Source: Pomphorhynchus laevis (lineage: Eukaryota; Acanthocephala; Palaeacanthocephala; Echinorhynchida; Pomphorhynchidae). From it: a DNA stretch of 64,000 nucleotides. The notes below the pieces were generated by a model. The model did not search any database and was not told the origin of the DNA. It saw nothing but the letters and a program-made list of their open reading frames with translations. Of the stretch, positions 62,961-64,000 are shown piece by piece. Location: NCBI GenBank assembly GCA_012934845.2, contig WNNJ02002659.1:48061-112060 (forward strand). The letters are read 5' to 3'. The position numbers were made by a program, and so were the translations under genes. Within the stretch, counting starts at the first letter, position 1, and the number at the start of each line of letters is the position of its first letter.

Positions 62961-64000
62961 AGATCGCGAAGCCCGAAGACTTCAAGGTGCTGCAGATGCT
63001 ATGGGGAAGTTTATTCTCTTCCTCATATCTTGTTTCAATATTTTTATTGTCAAGTAAAAATAATAAAAAATCAAATTTTATAAATATATTTTCTATATTT
63101 TATGTATAAAAAATAAAATTTTCTATATTAAAAAATACATTTAATATTTAATCATTTTCGTCAACTCTTTTTTAATTTCTTTATATTAACAAATGTTTTA
63201 TTATTAAAATGCTTCGTTTTAGCGATTTCTCAAGTATTATCAAGATTTTTGGATTTTATTTTTCTGAATTAAAATTCATACTTTTATATATCGACTGTTT
63301 TATCAACTGATGCAAAAAAAGACTATATGAAGTATATTTTAAATTATATATAGTATTATATATTATTTATATAATATATATTATTATATTTAATTATATA
63401 GTATTTACTAAATGTTCAGTATCCAAAAATCAATAAAAATTGTTTCTAAAATAACTTATTACCATAGATTACATCGAAGCCTATTGAAACGATATCATTT
63501 TATCGAGAAATATAAAATTTTGAAGAAATGTATTTACAAACCTCAATTATAAACGTATTATATTTTTCAAACGAATAATAGTTGATATGAGAGAAACTAT
63601 TCCTTTAATAATCGCGTTGTTAACACAAAAATGAAAGTGGGGCACGTTTCATTAAACGATGGTATTTACTAGCAGAAAACTAAAGACAAAAGAAATCAAC
63701 GTCATGTTAGTAAATTATAATACATGAATCGAAACGCGTTGGCACATGTGTGCTTGTTTTAAATATACTCAAAAGTGGAAAAGTAGCTTAGAAAAGCTTT
63801 GAAATAAATAATTCATACTAAAATCGTAAAGAATTCTGCAGAAAATGCAATGTCACACCAAAACAGTACATAAACGAACCATACCAACATAGTTGTTAAA
63901 CAAATAATATTCCTTATGAAAAATAATATATATATAATTATATTATTTATAATTAATAATTAATTATTATATAATAATTATAATATTATAATTATAAATA
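62961..64000. other. A+T-rich end of window, no gene recognised
   Basis: Low-complexity AT sequence with TATATAAT runs near 63340-63410 and 63920-63990. The segment 63560-63890 is less biased but has no open frame or RNA signature I can support. Confidence 0.45.

Overview
This is a strongly A+T-rich window from a metazoan nuclear genome, most likely a small-bodied bilaterian invertebrate. The species cannot be named from the sequence. Two things support an animal: four recognisable animal genes, two of them (WDR47, KIAA0930) animal-type, and the mix of LINEs, Penelope-like elements (PLEs) and tRNA-derived SINEs. Introns fall into two classes: 40-61 nt 'minimal' introns, and introns of 388 nt to 6 kb, the longest of which are filled with PLEs, SINEs and satellite-like repeats.

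Host genes. (1) USE1, an ER-Golgi SNARE, + strand, 14837-16060, 5 exons. (2) MRPL38 (mL38), a PEBP-like mitochondrial ribosomal protein, + strand, 23461-36049, 9 exons over 12.6 kb. (3) A KIAA0930 (C22orf9) orthologue, + strand, 37969-45632, 10 exons. (4) A WDR47 (nemitin) orthologue, - strand, 52186-54312, one uninterrupted exon. For (1)-(3) the exon chain was built by hand from GT/AG sites, reading phase and recalled family sequence. Phases agree at every junction and total lengths are whole codons (672, 1287 and 1095 nt including stop).

Layout. 1-14 kb is a LINE graveyard: LINE-A (CR1/Jockey-like APE-RT; the copy at 1.3-4.2 kb is almost uninterrupted), LINE-C, and several 3' ends of LINE-B (L2-like). 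12-13.7 kb and 20.5-22.2 kb carry an A+T-rich PLE-associated repeat, here called R1, with a structured core. 16.1-17.7 kb is a PLE interrupted by a LINE-B. 17.7-20.5 kb is an RT element with a zinc knuckle and a C-terminal restriction-like endonuclease; two more endonuclease fragments lie at 36.3-37.4 kb. MRPL38 introns 1, 3 and 6 hold at least three PLE families, a SINE, a 40-bp perfect palindrome and two oppositely oriented R1 copies. KIAA0930 introns hold two SINE heads, R1 arms, a 27-bp minisatellite and an 18-bp palindromic tandem; a hairpin-containing 94-bp tandem begins about 130 bp after its stop. 46.3-52 kb is gene-poor repeats. WDR47 is followed, towards higher coordinates, by a LINE-E, a rearranged LINE, a foldback element, a LINE-B and a PLE fragment.

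The most novel-looking signals are the R1 core (a hairpin with one compensatory base-pair change followed by an interleaved, pseudoknot-like pair of stems), the covarying 3' hairpin of LINE-B, hammerhead-like motifs just after PLE coding regions, and the hairpin tandem next to KIAA0930. All family assignments rest on recognition of motifs by eye, with no database search.
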